Shown piece by piece: positions 36,112 through 46,500 of a stretch of 64,000 nucleotides of DNA (positions within the stretch are counted from its first letter, which is position 1; every line of letters starts with the position of its first letter). The stretch lies in assembly GCA_021737785.1 (NCBI GenBank), contig JAIPDI010000021.1, forward strand, positions 23,154 to 87,153, in the 5' to 3' direction. The position numbers and the translations under genes are program-made. The DNA comes from Deltaproteobacteria bacterium (lineage in GTDB: Bacteria > Desulfobacterota > DSM-4660 > Desulfatiglandales > Desulfatiglandaceae). Below the pieces are notes generated by a model. That model was not told where the DNA came from and did no database searches. It saw nothing but the letters and a program-made list of their open reading frames with translations.

Positions 36112-37916
36112 TTTTTTTGCTTCAAAAGCTCCTGCACCTCGGTTATCTTTTCTTTGACTTGTTTCTCCTGTGCAGGGTTCAAGGAGAGGGCCTTCATATA
36201 ATAGCGGAGCGCTTTTTCATAATCCTGTTTCTTGAAATAGACGTCACCCAGATGCTCATGGATGGTGGGATCATTGGGTGTGAGTTGTACCGCCTTTTCA
36301 AGGTGGAGAACGGCCTTGTCATAAATCCCCTTCTTGTAATACACCCATCCGAGGCTGTCCATGATGTACCCGCTCTCAGGTCTAATTGCCAATGCCTTTT
36401 TAATGAGGGCCATTGCCTCGTCCAGCCTGATCCCCTCTTCGGCATAGGTATACCCGATGTAGTTGAGTGCGTCCGCATGGTTCGGATCGATTTCAAGGAT
36501 CTTCCGCATCTGTTCAATGCTTGCTTCCTTGTCCCCTTTCTTATCCAGAAGCGCGCCCAGCCGGAAGATAAGGTCGATATTGCGGCCGTCTAATTTCAGC
36601 CCCTCCCGGATAACGGTGATGGCCTGGTCGTATGCCTCCTTGGCCTCGTAAACAGATGCAAGCATCAGATAGAGTTCGATCCTGTCCTGCTCCAGTGATA
36701 TGGCTTTTTCCATGACCTCGATGGCCGCATCGAATTCTTCCTGTGTGGTCAGAAGATGGGCGATGTGTATCTGGGCATTGACAAAGTATTGGGAAGCGGA
36801 AGGGATCTTTCTGAAGTGTTCCAGGGCGCTCTTGATCTCTCCTTTCTCTTCATAGGCAGTGGCCAGGTAGTACCTCGATTTATCGTCACCCGGCCAGGCA
36901 TTGACGATCAATTCCAGCTCTGTTATGGAATCTTCAATCTTCCCCTGCCTCAGATAAATGAGTCCAAGCGCCTGACGCTCGGGCGCCCCCGGGGTTGAGT
37001 GTTTCAGGATCTCTTTGGCCTGGTCTTCGGATTCTTCTTGAAGGCCCATTTTCAGGTATAAAACCGCCAGTCTTTCCCGGGCCGGGATATTGTCCGGGTA
37101 GAGTTCCACCAGTTTCCGATAGGTGCTGACGGCATCTTCCTCTCTGTCTGTCATCTGATACAGCGTGGCCATGTCAAAAAGGGCGGGTTCCAGGCCTTCA
37201 TTGAGTCGCAACGCCTCCCCCAATGCCTTTTCCGCCTCGTTGTAGCGATTCATTTCCAGATGGATACGGCCGCGGTAGTAATGGGCCACCACCAGTTCAG
37301 GATTTTGTTCGATCAGTATGTCCAGGTGATCAAGGGCCTCCTGGAGCTGCCGCTCTCTCACCAGTATGGTGGTCAACAGGAGCCGGATGCGCTGGTTCCC
37401 CGGTTCCATGTGAAGGATCTTCCGATAATGTTCCACTGCCAGGTCATCATTGCCGGTGAGCGCGTAGAGATCCCCTGTCAATGTGATGCTCGTGGCGTCC
37501 GAAGGATCCAGATCGACCGCCTTTTGAGCATAGGCCAGGGCCTCGGGGTACTCTCTCAGCTCTTTTAGAAGGAGCGCCATTTTCTGGTGCAGATAAACCG
37601 AGTCGGGATCTTGCTGGATTGCGGATTCAAGGTATGTCCGGGCTTCTTCGAGATTTCCCCGGGTCAAGGAGATGGCCGCCATGGTAAAATCCCGGTAGGC
37701 CTGCTGGAGTTGATCTTTTTCCGTGATCCGAACCACCTCTTCGGTCTGTTCAACCGAGGGGGCTTCTTTCAAAATAGTGGAGGGTGTCGGCGCACACGCG
37801 GAGACGGCCCCCAGGAAAGTGAGGAAACCCACCCGGCACGTTATCAAGAACCTGTTCAGGAACGGCCGTTGAGGGCTGGTGCGATCTCTGGTGGAGGGTA
37901 CGGCAGACGGTTTCAT
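36108..37916 (-). CDS. TPR-repeat lipoprotein
   Basis: 602 residues. A signal peptide with lipobox AVSACA near residue 30 is followed by around fifteen tetratricopeptide repeats up to the C-terminus (for example ALDHLDILIEQNPELVVAHYYRGRI, ESGYIMDSLGWVYYKKGIYDKAVLHL). TPR solenoids assemble protein complexes; here probably on the periplasmic face of the outer membrane. ATG 37916 is preferred over the longer frame because GAGGAAGA precedes it and the signal peptide starts there. It overlaps the LolB-like gene by 4 nt. Confidence 0.85.
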   Translation of the reverse strand: MKPSAVPSTRDRTSPQRPFLNRFLITCRVGFLTFLGAVSACAPTPSTILKEAPSVEQTEEVVRITEKDQLQQAYRDFTMAAISLTRGNLEEARTYLESAIQQDPDSVYLHQKMALLLKELREYPEALAYAQKAVDLDPSDATSITLTGDLYALTGNDDLAVEHYRKILHMEPGNQRIRLLLTTILVRERQLQEALDHLDILIEQNPELVVAHYYRGRIHLEMNRYNEAEKALGEALRLNEGLEPALFDMATLYQMTDREEDAVSTYRKLVELYPDNIPARERLAVLYLKMGLQEESEDQAKEILKHSTPGAPERQALGLIYLRQGKIEDSITELELIVNAWPGDDKSRYYLATAYEEKGEIKSALEHFRKIPSASQYFVNAQIHIAHLLTTQEEFDAAIEVMEKAISLEQDRIELYLMLASVYEAKEAYDQAITVIREGLKLDGRNIDLIFRLGALLDKKGDKEASIEQMRKILEIDPNHADALNYIGYTYAEEGIRLDEAMALIKKALAIRPESGYIMDSLGWVYYKKGIYDKAVLHLEKAVQLTPNDPTIHEHLGDVYFKKQDYEKALRYYMKALSLNPAQEKQVKEKITEVQELLKQKN

Positions 37917-38008
37917 TCTTCCTCGTGGACATCCACCTCGGGGAGGCGTCAACCGCCCCTCGGCAAATGGGTATCGTGTTAATGCCGGGGTGGAGAAGCG
38001 GATCTCCA

Positions 38009-38980
38009 TTACTTCAGGAAATCCCCGAACTCTTCGTCGAAATTAGGTATTTTTTCCTTCAGCCATTTCTTTATCTGATTGATGATTTTTTCCTGGAGCT
38101 GCCGGATCCTTTCGCGGGAAATATTGTATTTGTCCCCCAGATCCTGAAGCGTCAACGGCTTTTCCGCCATGATGCGATTGTCAAATATGTCGGCCTCTTT
38201 GCCCGAAAGGGTTTTGCGGAATTCGCGCAGGCTCTTGATGAGGAGATCGCGATTTTCCATCTCTGAGAGTTGATCGTCTATGGGTGTCCTCGGGTCGGGC
38301 AGGAAGGCCCCGAAGGCCTCTCTTGAATCTTCACCCATGGGCGAACTGAGGGAAACCTCCCATCCACCCAGACGTTGCGTCATTTCAACGACTTCTTCTT
38401 CTTTGACGTCGAGCCTTTCGGCCAGCAGCCTGGGTTCAGGGGCAAAGCCCTGGGCGATCAGTTTGTCCCGTTCCTTTGCGAGGTTGAAAAATAATTTGCG
38501 CTGGCTCTGTGTCGTCCCAATTTTGACCAACTTCCAGTTATCCATGATAAACTTAAGGATATAGGCCTTGATCCAGAACGAAGCATAGTAGGAAAATTTT
38601 ATCCCCCGATAGGGATCGAATTTTTTCACTGCCTGGAGGAGGCCCAGGTTCCCTTCCTGGATCAGGTCCAGCAGATTTTTTGTCCAGTACCGGTGAAAAT
38701 CCATGGCGATCTTTACAACCAGTCTCAGATTGGCGGTGACGAGCTTGAAGGCGGCCTCGTCATCCTTCTGTTCCATGACCCGTATGGCCAGTTCTCTCTC
38801 TTCCTCTCTCGTAAGGAGGTCATACCGCTTTATCTCGATCAGGTAAATCTGGAGCGGGTCAAAGGGGACCAGGGCGGTTTCCGCGAGGTGAACAGACGGG
38901 GGCAATACCCTTTCTTTTTTCCTTTTCGCAGGCGAATCTTTCATCTCTTCGGGTGTGTATGCCTTTTTGGGGTCCTTCAT
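38009..38980 (-). CDS. sigma-32/RpoH-like sigma factor
   Basis: 323 residues, a group 3-like sigma-70 protein. Region 2 (LVTANLRLVVKIAMDFHRYWTKNLLDLIQEGNLGLLQAVKKFDPYRGIKFSYYASFWIKAYIL) and region 4 with a helix-turn-helix (TLQDLGDKYNISRERIRQLQEK) are clear. The 'DFHRYWTKNLLDLIQEGN' core is the RpoH type, which directs heat-shock transcription. It has a charged 40-residue N-terminal extension. The surrounding genes encode envelope folding factors, a setting consistent with a stress role. I cannot exclude another alternative sigma group. Confidence 0.8.
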   Translation of the reverse strand: MKDPKKAYTPEEMKDSPAKRKKERVLPPSVHLAETALVPFDPLQIYLIEIKRYDLLTREEERELAIRVMEQKDDEAAFKLVTANLRLVVKIAMDFHRYWTKNLLDLIQEGNLGLLQAVKKFDPYRGIKFSYYASFWIKAYILKFIMDNWKLVKIGTTQSQRKLFFNLAKERDKLIAQGFAPEPRLLAERLDVKEEEVVEMTQRLGGWEVSLSSPMGEDSREAFGAFLPDPRTPIDDQLSEMENRDLLIKSLREFRKTLSGKEADIFDNRIMAEKPLTLQDLGDKYNISRERIRQLQEKIINQIKKWLKEKIPNFDEEFGDFLK

Positions 38981-39062
38981 AAAAAGACGCTGCCATCCAT
39001 CCCATCCACGGGGATTCCCGCAGGCGATATAATTTTTGTGGTCATCTTAAAAAGGTAATCCC

Positions 39063-40292
39063 TCAATCCAGAATCACCTTCATGTACCGTTTCTTCCCCG
39101 CCCTCAGGAGGAGGGAATTGTCCTCAAAGTCTTCGATGTTGACCAACTGATCAAATGTCTCGATCTTGTATCCGTTCAAATATCCGCCTCCCTGGACGAT
39201 CAGCCGGCGGGCCTCGCCCCGCGTCTTGCAAAGGCCTGAATCCTCGAAAAGGATATAGGCAGGGATGCCGCTATCGAGCTGGTTCCGGCTGATTCGGTAA
39301 ATCGGTACGGATTCAGACGCGGCGGATGCATCAAGACCGAATAACTGCCTGGAGGCCTTCTGCGCCTGGTCTGCCGCGTCTTTCCCATGACACAGTCGGG
39401 TGGCCTCATATGCCAGGACTTCCTTGGCCTTTCGAATATCCGCACCTTCGAGCCTCCGCAACCGGCGGATTTCGTCCATCGGCAGGAGGGTGAAGAGGGA
39501 CAGAAACCGTCCCACATCCGGATCATCCTGATTGATCCAATACTGATAGTATTCATAAGGCGAGGTCAATTCCGGGTCCAGCCAGACAGCCCCCTTGTGC
39601 GTCTTGCCCATCTTGATGCCTGACGATGTGGTCAGTAGAGGGAATGTAAGACCGTGTATGATCTCCCCTTCCATGCGTCGGGTAAGGTCCGCCCCTGCCA
39701 GGATATTGCCCCACTGGTCGTTTCCACCCATCTGAAGGCGGCAGTCGTACGACTTGAAAAGATGCCAGAAATCATAGGCCTGCAACAGCATGTAGTTGAA
39801 TTCGATGAAATTGAGGCCTGTCTCCAATCTGGCCCTGTAGCTTTCCGCACTCAACATCCTGTTGACGCTGAAGTGCCGGCCGATATCTCTTAAGAAATCG
39901 ATGTAATTGAGACGCGTCAGCCAGTCGGCGTTGTTCACCATGAGGGCCTTGTCTTCACTGAAATCGATGAACCTGGCCAGCTGTGTTTTCAGATAGGCGG
40001 CATTTTCATGAATTTCTTCGCGGGTGATAATGGGACGCATCTCGGTCTTTCCACTGGGATCTCCAATCAGGGCGGTTCCCCCCCCGATGACCGCAATGGG
40101 CCGGTGACCCGCCCGCTGCATGTGCACCAGGGCCATAATAGGAAGGAGGCTTCCCGCATGGAAGCTCCTGGCAGTGGGATCGAAGCCGATATAGCAGGTG
40201 ACCCGCCCCTCCAGCAACCGGGAGACAAGGGATTTGTCCGTAATCTGCTCGACAAAACCCCGTTCTTCAAAGATGTCTAAGACGTTTTCCAT
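39063..40292 (-). CDS. tyrS: tyrosyl-tRNA synthetase
   Basis: 409 residues, class I aminoacyl-tRNA synthetase. The HIGH-type motif appears as HAGSLLP after CYIGFDPTARSF, and the KMSKS-type as IKMGKTHKGAVWL; the C-terminal S4 RNA-binding domain (CKTRGEARRLIVQGGGYLNG) is present. HAGS and KMGKT variants are normal for TyrS. Start ATG 40292 directly follows the rodZ stop; an ATG 27 nt upstream inside rodZ is the alternative, and neither has a strong ribosome site at ideal distance. Confidence 0.95.
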   Translation of the reverse strand: MENVLDIFEERGFVEQITDKSLVSRLLEGRVTCYIGFDPTARSFHAGSLLPIMALVHMQRAGHRPIAVIGGGTALIGDPSGKTEMRPIITREEIHENAAYLKTQLARFIDFSEDKALMVNNADWLTRLNYIDFLRDIGRHFSVNRMLSAESYRARLETGLNFIEFNYMLLQAYDFWHLFKSYDCRLQMGGNDQWGNILAGADLTRRMEGEIIHGLTFPLLTTSSGIKMGKTHKGAVWLDPELTSPYEYYQYWINQDDPDVGRFLSLFTLLPMDEIRRLRRLEGADIRKAKEVLAYEATRLCHGKDAADQAQKASRQLFGLDASAASESVPIYRISRNQLDSGIPAYILFEDSGLCKTRGEARRLIVQGGGYLNGYKIETFDQLVNIEDFEDNSLLLRAGKKRYMKVILD

Positions 40293-40293
40293 A

Positions 40294-41331
40294 CTAGTCT
40301 GTTGAGACGCTCCTTTCATCTTCTGAGGGAAGCCTCAGTCGAATGACCTGCCCCTGTTTACCCAGATTTTCCATCTTTCTGCCGTTGAATTCAAGATCGA
40401 TCCCCCCGGCGTTGCCGATCAGCAATTCAAACCCCTCATGGGCCCGCCATTGGGGATTGCTTTCAGGATCCAGGATATATTCCTTGGGTTTTTCCTGGTC
40501 TATGGTCACCCTGACCCAGGTCCGCTCCTTGACATCGGCTTTCAGGATCAAAGGCGGCATGTCGTTTTCCGGGACCGGGGCCGTATCCGGGACCGGTGTT
40601 TCAGCTGGCGGCAGACTTGCTGTTTCTGAAGGAGCTGCCGGTTCCTCCGTCTCCTGAGGGGCATCTGCAAGTGTATCGGGGTGATCAATGGATCGTGTGT
40701 CTTCAGGGCCGGGGGCCGGGGCCGGAACCTCCTGGGGCGACTCCGTATCGGTTTCAAGGGGAGCGGACGGTCCCGGCATCTCATCCGGGGGTGCTTCTTC
40801 CTTTTCCAATTGCAACCGGCCGCCCGGATCTATCCGTTCGGCATCCGACCTCTCCTCTGCCGGAAGGGGGGGCTCCTGTTGCGTCGTCAACTCTCCGGGG
40901 CCCGGACGTTCCAACCATTCATAGGCAACAAATCCTCCGGCCAGGACAACAAAGACCAGTATAAGGTAAAGAATCCCCCTTTTTTTCCTGGGCATTGCCT
41001 GAAGCGGTCTCGGCATCGGCTGGGAAGGGGGGGCCGTCTCCTGGTAGAGGGCGATGAGACCCTCTTCTGACAATCCAAGGACCCGGGCATAGGATCGGAT
41101 AAAGCCTTTTATAAATGCGGGAGAAGGGAGACGGTCCCAATCCTCGTTTTCCAATGCCTCAAGGAAACGGGCACTGATCTTAAGGCGTTCGGAGATCTGG
41201 GCATGGGTAAGTCCCGCTTCTTTCCGTTTGGCCTTCAAAAGGGGGCCGAGTTCCTTGCCGGAGGGGAATTCCCAATCCTCGCCTGCATCGGTGTGGTTTA
41301 AATTTAGGGGATGGCGTTCCTCAGTATCCAT
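40294..41331 (-). CDS. RodZ-like cytoskeletal membrane protein
   Basis: 345 residues. N-terminal helix-turn-helix (LGPLLKAKRKEAGLTHAQISERLKISARFLEALENEDWDRLPS) of the HTH_25 type, one membrane helix near residue 117-138, a long Pro/Glu-rich linker, and a C-terminal DUF4115 domain (TWVRVTIDQEKPKEYIL). This is the RodZ architecture, which links MreB to the envelope and controls rod shape. The charged periplasmic linker is longer than average. It shares a transcript with tyrS. Confidence 0.85.
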   Translation of the reverse strand: MDTEERHPLNLNHTDAGEDWEFPSGKELGPLLKAKRKEAGLTHAQISERLKISARFLEALENEDWDRLPSPAFIKGFIRSYARVLGLSEEGLIALYQETAPPSQPMPRPLQAMPRKKRGILYLILVFVVLAGGFVAYEWLERPGPGELTTQQEPPLPAEERSDAERIDPGGRLQLEKEEAPPDEMPGPSAPLETDTESPQEVPAPAPGPEDTRSIDHPDTLADAPQETEEPAAPSETASLPPAETPVPDTAPVPENDMPPLILKADVKERTWVRVTIDQEKPKEYILDPESNPQWRAHEGFELLIGNAGGIDLEFNGRKMENLGKQGQVIRLRLPSEDERSVSTD

Positions 41332-41352
41332 CTATGTTCCCGGTTTTCTGCA

Positions 41353-42327
41353 TTAAAAAATGATCTTGGTATATGCCTTGTCCCTCAACTCGCTGATCCA
41401 GGCGGAATATCTTCTCTCGAGCTCTTCACGGTAGAGGATGGATTGAATCGCATTCCGGACCTGTTCGAGTGATTTGACCCCTTCCGCGTCCTTTTCTACG
41501 ACCTTGATGATTTGAATGCCCTCGGGTCTGATGATCGGCTTGGCCACGTCTCCAGCGGAGAGGCCCTTGATTTGTTCGGCCATTTCCGGGTTCAGTTCCG
41601 ACAGTTTGAAAGTGCCGAGATCACCGCCGTCCTTGGCCCCGGGCCCACTGGAAAATTTTCTCGCCAGGTTGCCGAAATCCTCACCGTTTTCGATCATTTT
41701 ATAGATGTCTTGGGCCCTCTGATACAGATTCCGGACCTCTTCCTTGTCCGTCGGATCCGCTTGCCTGAGAAAAATGAGCGCCAGGCGGATCTTTCCCCCG
41801 CTGGTAAACTCATCAATGTGCTCCTTGTAGTACTTCTCAATATCTTCCTCCTTCAGCATGATCTTGGATTGGACCTCATAGCTGATCAACCGCATTCTCT
41901 CTAACTCGGTCTTGATCGATTTCCTGTAGGCCTCATAGGAGGTCCCCCGTTCTTTCAGTTGGGCAAGGAGGCCTTCCTGGTCCAGCTGATTGTCCGCTTT
42001 TACCCTTTCAATCGCCTGATCCACCTCTTCGGGCGATACGGTTATCTCCAATTCCCGGATTTTTTCAAGGGCGATTTTCTGGTCGATGAGGTCGTTGAGA
42101 ACCTTTCGCCGGGTCTCGATATACATATCCTCAGATCTCTCTTTGAGTTCCCTGGGGGAGAATCCGGTAAGCTCCCTTATCTTTCCGTTAAGCTCATAAA
42201 GGGTGATCACTTCATTGTTGACGATGGCGACGACCCTGTTTTGGGTCTCGGCCGGGACAGGGGAGACGAATACCAGGGTCGCGGCGAAAACCACCATCCA
42301 TTGAGATACGGTTCGTAATGTATTCAT
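41353..42327 (-). CDS. SurA-type peptidyl-prolyl isomerase/chaperone
   Basis: 324 residues. A signal peptide (VFAATLVFVSPVPAETQ) is followed by a SurA N-terminal domain (VVAIVNNEVITLYELNGKIREL) and a parvulin domain with FSSGPGAKDGGDLGTF and the later GDVAKPIIRPEGIQIIKV. It should act in the periplasm on outer-membrane protein folding. It has one parvulin domain rather than the two of E. coli SurA. ATG 42327 has TGGAG upstream. It is 66 bp from the second parvulin-type gene. Confidence 0.85.
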   Translation of the reverse strand: MNTLRTVSQWMVVFAATLVFVSPVPAETQNRVVAIVNNEVITLYELNGKIRELTGFSPRELKERSEDMYIETRRKVLNDLIDQKIALEKIRELEITVSPEEVDQAIERVKADNQLDQEGLLAQLKERGTSYEAYRKSIKTELERMRLISYEVQSKIMLKEEDIEKYYKEHIDEFTSGGKIRLALIFLRQADPTDKEEVRNLYQRAQDIYKMIENGEDFGNLARKFSSGPGAKDGGDLGTFKLSELNPEMAEQIKGLSAGDVAKPIIRPEGIQIIKVVEKDAEGVKSLEQVRNAIQSILYREELERRYSAWISELRDKAYTKIIF

Positions 42328-42393
42328 GGGCTCCATTCTTCATTCCCTGGTGCCGGCCTGTCCAGGCGGAAAACCGGGCAGGGACCCTTCTGA

Positions 42394-43338
42394 TTAAGAT
42401 AGTTTTAATTTACTTAAGATTTCTTGATTAACTCTGACTTTAGACTCAGCCCTCAGTTTTTTCAACCATTTTTCGTAAAAGCGGTCTTGCCGCTGCCGGA
42501 GCAGTCTGGATTCGATGATATCCATGACGTCCATGAGCTCTCCGGGACCGGCGGGTCGATGGGCCACCACCTCAAAAAGATGATACCCGAAAGGGGTTTT
42601 GACAACCGGGCTGACCTTTCCGGGCACTAACGAGAAAAGGACATGTTCCATGGATTCGATCAGATCGCCCCGACCGACCCATCCCACCTCGCCGTAATTT
42701 TCGGCCTCAGGGGCCGTGGAATGTGCTTTTGCCAGTTCTCCCATGTCTTCGCCGGCCGTAAGACGCGCCCTAAGCCGCTGTGCCGCTTCCGGAGACGCGC
42801 AGACGATCTGACGGAATTTCACCCTCTCCGGGCATCTGAATTCATCCCTGTGCTCCTGGAAATAGGCCTTTATCTCTTCATAGCTGGGTGGCTCCACGCC
42901 TTTGGAGACCTCCCGGACAACCTTGCTGAAGAGGAGTTGGGTTTTCAGACGGGATTCCCATGAATCCGGTTCCACATGGGCCCGCAATAAGGCTTCCCGA
43001 AATTCAGCTTCTGTGTAGTCCTTCTTGAGCGCCGCCAGCTCTTCCTGGAATTCCGCCTCAGTGACCGCGATGCCCATTTTCCTTCCAAATTCAATAATGA
43101 GAAGATAGTCGATGAGTTGCCTGACCATCCGGTTCCTGATCTCTTCTGCGCCATTGTCCGGCAGCGCCGTTCCAGGACACATAACTGCCAGCTCCCTTTT
43201 CAGGGCATCGGCCGTCAGTCGAATCGAACCGATTTCTATGGCCGCATCCGGTTCATGATCGAACAGGCCGCAACCGGCGACCGGAAAAATGAGGGCTCAG
43301 ATGAGAAGGCCATAAAGGCCGCGGCGTATGCATCCCAT
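42394..43338 (-). pseudogene. parvulin-type peptidyl-prolyl isomerase lipoprotein with in-frame TGA in its signal peptide
   Basis: The intact part (from ATG 43182, 262 residues) has a SurA/PpiC-like helical N-domain and a parvulin domain (CPERVKFRQIVCAS; AEDMGELAKAHS-like; GYHLFEVVAH). Upstream in the same frame lies a lipoprotein signal: ATG 43338, MGCIRRGLYGLLI, TGA at 43299-43297, then ALIFPVAGC with lipobox Cys at position 23. So the natural gene would start at 43338 (314 residues) with a nonsense codon at position 14. I found no SECIS hairpin. It may be a real mutation, an assembly error, or the gene may initiate downstream without its signal. Confidence 0.65.
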
Positions 43339-43555
43339 GACGGTCCCCATCCCCATCCCGGGGCAGTTATTCGAGTTGAATCTTCCTTGGCGGTCGGGTG
43401 AATCCCCGGTCACATGGGAACCCCGAACGGATTTTCCACCGACCCTGTTGCATCTGTCGCGATCATGCGATGAACTAACCAGAATTTATAAGATTAACAG
43501 CAAATCTGAAAAAATAAAATACATTTTTTGCCGTCTCCTGGATTCCCGCGCCCTT

Positions 43556-46500
43556 TCATCCGTCTTCATCCACGCCCAATGCGGCCATTTCCTTCGCCAC
43601 CTTATCAAGATCATCCGGAAAAGAGAAAGATTTAACGCTGATTCTAAGCCTGTTGTCGGGCAGGAGTCGATACTTGCGCGGGCTGGCATGTATGCGCCGG
43701 ACCAGATCTTCGGCGTGTATGGCCGTATCTTCGGGAAGGGTCAGGGTCAGGCTGTCGGACCCCATATCCAGTTTGCTGATCCGAAGCCTTTTCAGGAGGA
43801 GACGGAGCGACATCAGGCCGAAGAGATGAACCACCTCCTCCGGCGGGGGACCGAAACGGTCTTTGATCTCCTCGATAATCTCCTTTAATTCAGACGGGTC
43901 GATGAGACTGGAGAGCCTTCGGTAGAGATTTAACCGGACATCCATGTCCATCACATAGCTCGCCGGAAGATAGGCGGGAATGTCGATGTTAATCTCCGGG
44001 TTGATGTCATCCTGCCACTCTTTCCCCTTGAGTTCGGCAACGGCCCGTTCGATGAGCTTGATATAGAGTTCGTATCCGATGGCCGAGATATGTCCCGATT
44101 GTGAAAACCCGAGGATATTGCCGCCGCCGCGAATCCTCAGATCGTGCATGGCCAGGTGCAGCCCCGCCCCCAGATTGGAAAAATCCATTAAGGCCTTGAG
44201 CCGCTTTTCCGCGTCCCTCGTGAGGACCGATCCGTCGGAGATCATGAGATAGGCATAGGCCTTTTCCTTGGCCCGGCCCACCCGGCCTCTTAATTGATAA
44301 ATCTGGGCCAGGCCGAGGCGGTCGGCCTGATTGATGATAATGGTGTTGGCCGAGGGGATATCCAGCCCCGACTCGATGATGGTGGTGCAGACCAGGACAT
44401 CGATTTCCTTATGAAGGAATCGCAGCATGGTCTCCTCCAGCTCCCTTGACTTCATCTGACCGTGGGCCACGGCCAGGCGGGCCCGAGGAACCAGCTTCCG
44501 CAACCGATCGGCCGTGACCTCGATGGTGCGCACCCGGTTGTGCACAAAAAAGGTCTGTCCGCCCCGCTCTATTTCCGACTCGATGGCCCGGATGATCAGG
44601 GATTCATCATAGGGCGACAGGTAGGTCTCGATGGCCTGCCTGTCCTGGGGCGGCGTCTCGATAACGGTCAGGTCCCGGACCCCGATCATGGACATCTGAA
44701 GGGTCCTGGGAACCGGCGTGGCCGTGATCGCCAGCACATCCACCAGTGCCCGGTATTTTTTCAGGGTCTCCTTCTGCCGGACCCCGAACCGTTGTTCCTC
44801 ATCAATGATCATCAGCCCCAGGTCTGCGAATTTGATATCCTTTTGAAGTATCCGATGGGTGCCGATCACCACGTCGATCTTGCCTGACCGGAGTCTCCCC
44901 ACCGTCTCCGCCTGTTCGCGTCTGGTCTTGAACCGGCTCAGCACCCCCACCTCGATGGAAAAGGGCGCCATCCGCTGTTTAAAGGTCTCGAAGTGCTGTT
45001 CCGCCAATACCGTGGTGGGGACCAGAAAGGCCACTTGTTTTCCATCTGAAACCGTCTTGAACGCCGCCCGGACCGCGATTTCCGTCTTTCCGAAACCGAC
45101 GTCCCCGCAGACCAGCCGGTCCATGGGGCGTTCTGAACAGAGGTCTGAAAGAACATCTTCAATCGCCTTGATCTGGTCATCGGTTTCTTCATGTTCAAAG
45201 GTGGCCTCAAATTCGCGGTAATAGTTGTCCGGAGGCGAAAAGGCGAACCCGTTTCGATATTTCCTGAGGGCATAGAGTTCCACAAGCTGTCTGGCGATCT
45301 TCCGGACCGATTTTTTGGCCTTTTGTTTGACAATATTCCACGCGTTTCCCCCCAACTGGTCCAGTTTGGGAAGCGCTTCATCGGCCCCTGCATATTTCTG
45401 CAGGATGCTGACCCGGTCCGCGGGGATGTAGAGCTTGGAGTTGTCGGCATATTCCACAATGACAAAGTCATTCATCTTTCGGACGATCTCCATGGTCACC
45501 AGCCCGCCATACCGACCGATGCCGTGCTCCTCATGGACCACCAGATCCCCGGCCTTGAGCTGGCTGAAGCTGGACCACGAGAGGCCGTCTTTTCGAGGCC
45601 GTCTCTTGGATGGTCCTTTGACGGCCTTGGCCCCGAAGATGTCATCTTCGCTGACCACATAGAGGCCGATATCCGGCCAGGCAAAGCCTTTTGCCAGCCT
45701 CCCCAGGCACAGGCTCAAGCCGGCATGGGCGGGGATCTGGTCCCATCCCCGGACCACTCTTTCCGCCTGGATATCGTAGTTGGCCAGGATCTCTTTTAAG
45801 CGCTTCGCCTGCTGTTCGGTGCTGCAGGTGATAACGACCCTGGATCGGGCGGCGAGCCACGAGGCGACTTTTTGCGCAAAGGGGGCCATGGAAACCCTGC
45901 CGCTCCCGGTGAGCCTGAGTTCCAGATCGCCTTCCAACTGAAAACGGCCCTGGATAATCAACGTATGGTCAGGGGCGGGGCCTTCCTCCAGATTCAATTG
46001 GCTGAATCCCATCCTCTGACGGGATTGAAACTGCCGGTCGATTTCCGGAAACGGGACAAAGACCCCCTCCAGATCCGGGAAGGGGACCCCTTTTTTTGTG
46101 GCGTCCTCCCTGAATCGCTCCTGGTCCTTCTGAAACCGCTTGTCTGCCTTCCGGGCCTCTGACTCCATGCGATACGGATCAAAAAGGGAAAGAACTCCAT
46201 TTTGGGGGAGATAGTGGAAGAGGGTGTCGAGACGTGAATAAAAATGATTGAGCCAGGCCTCCTGCCCCGGAAATCCTGCGCCGGGCTCGGATCCGGGAAG
46301 CCTTCCCAAGGATCTGGCCCGCTGAACATTGGGTTGGTCCATGATGACCTCCGAGGCAGGAAGGAGAATCATCTCGTTCAAGGGGCCCTGCGACCGCTGG
46401 CTGACGGGATCGAACTGACGGATCGATTCGAGCCGGTCTCCCCAGAACTCCAGCCGTACCGGGAGGGGATACAGGGGCGAGAAGATATCGATGACGCCCC

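Noticed and set aside
43297..43299. Selenocysteine at the TGA of the parvulin lipoprotein
   Set aside because: It lies in the hydrophobic part of a signal peptide and only a 4-bp hairpin follows; nothing resembles the SECIS seen in fdhA.
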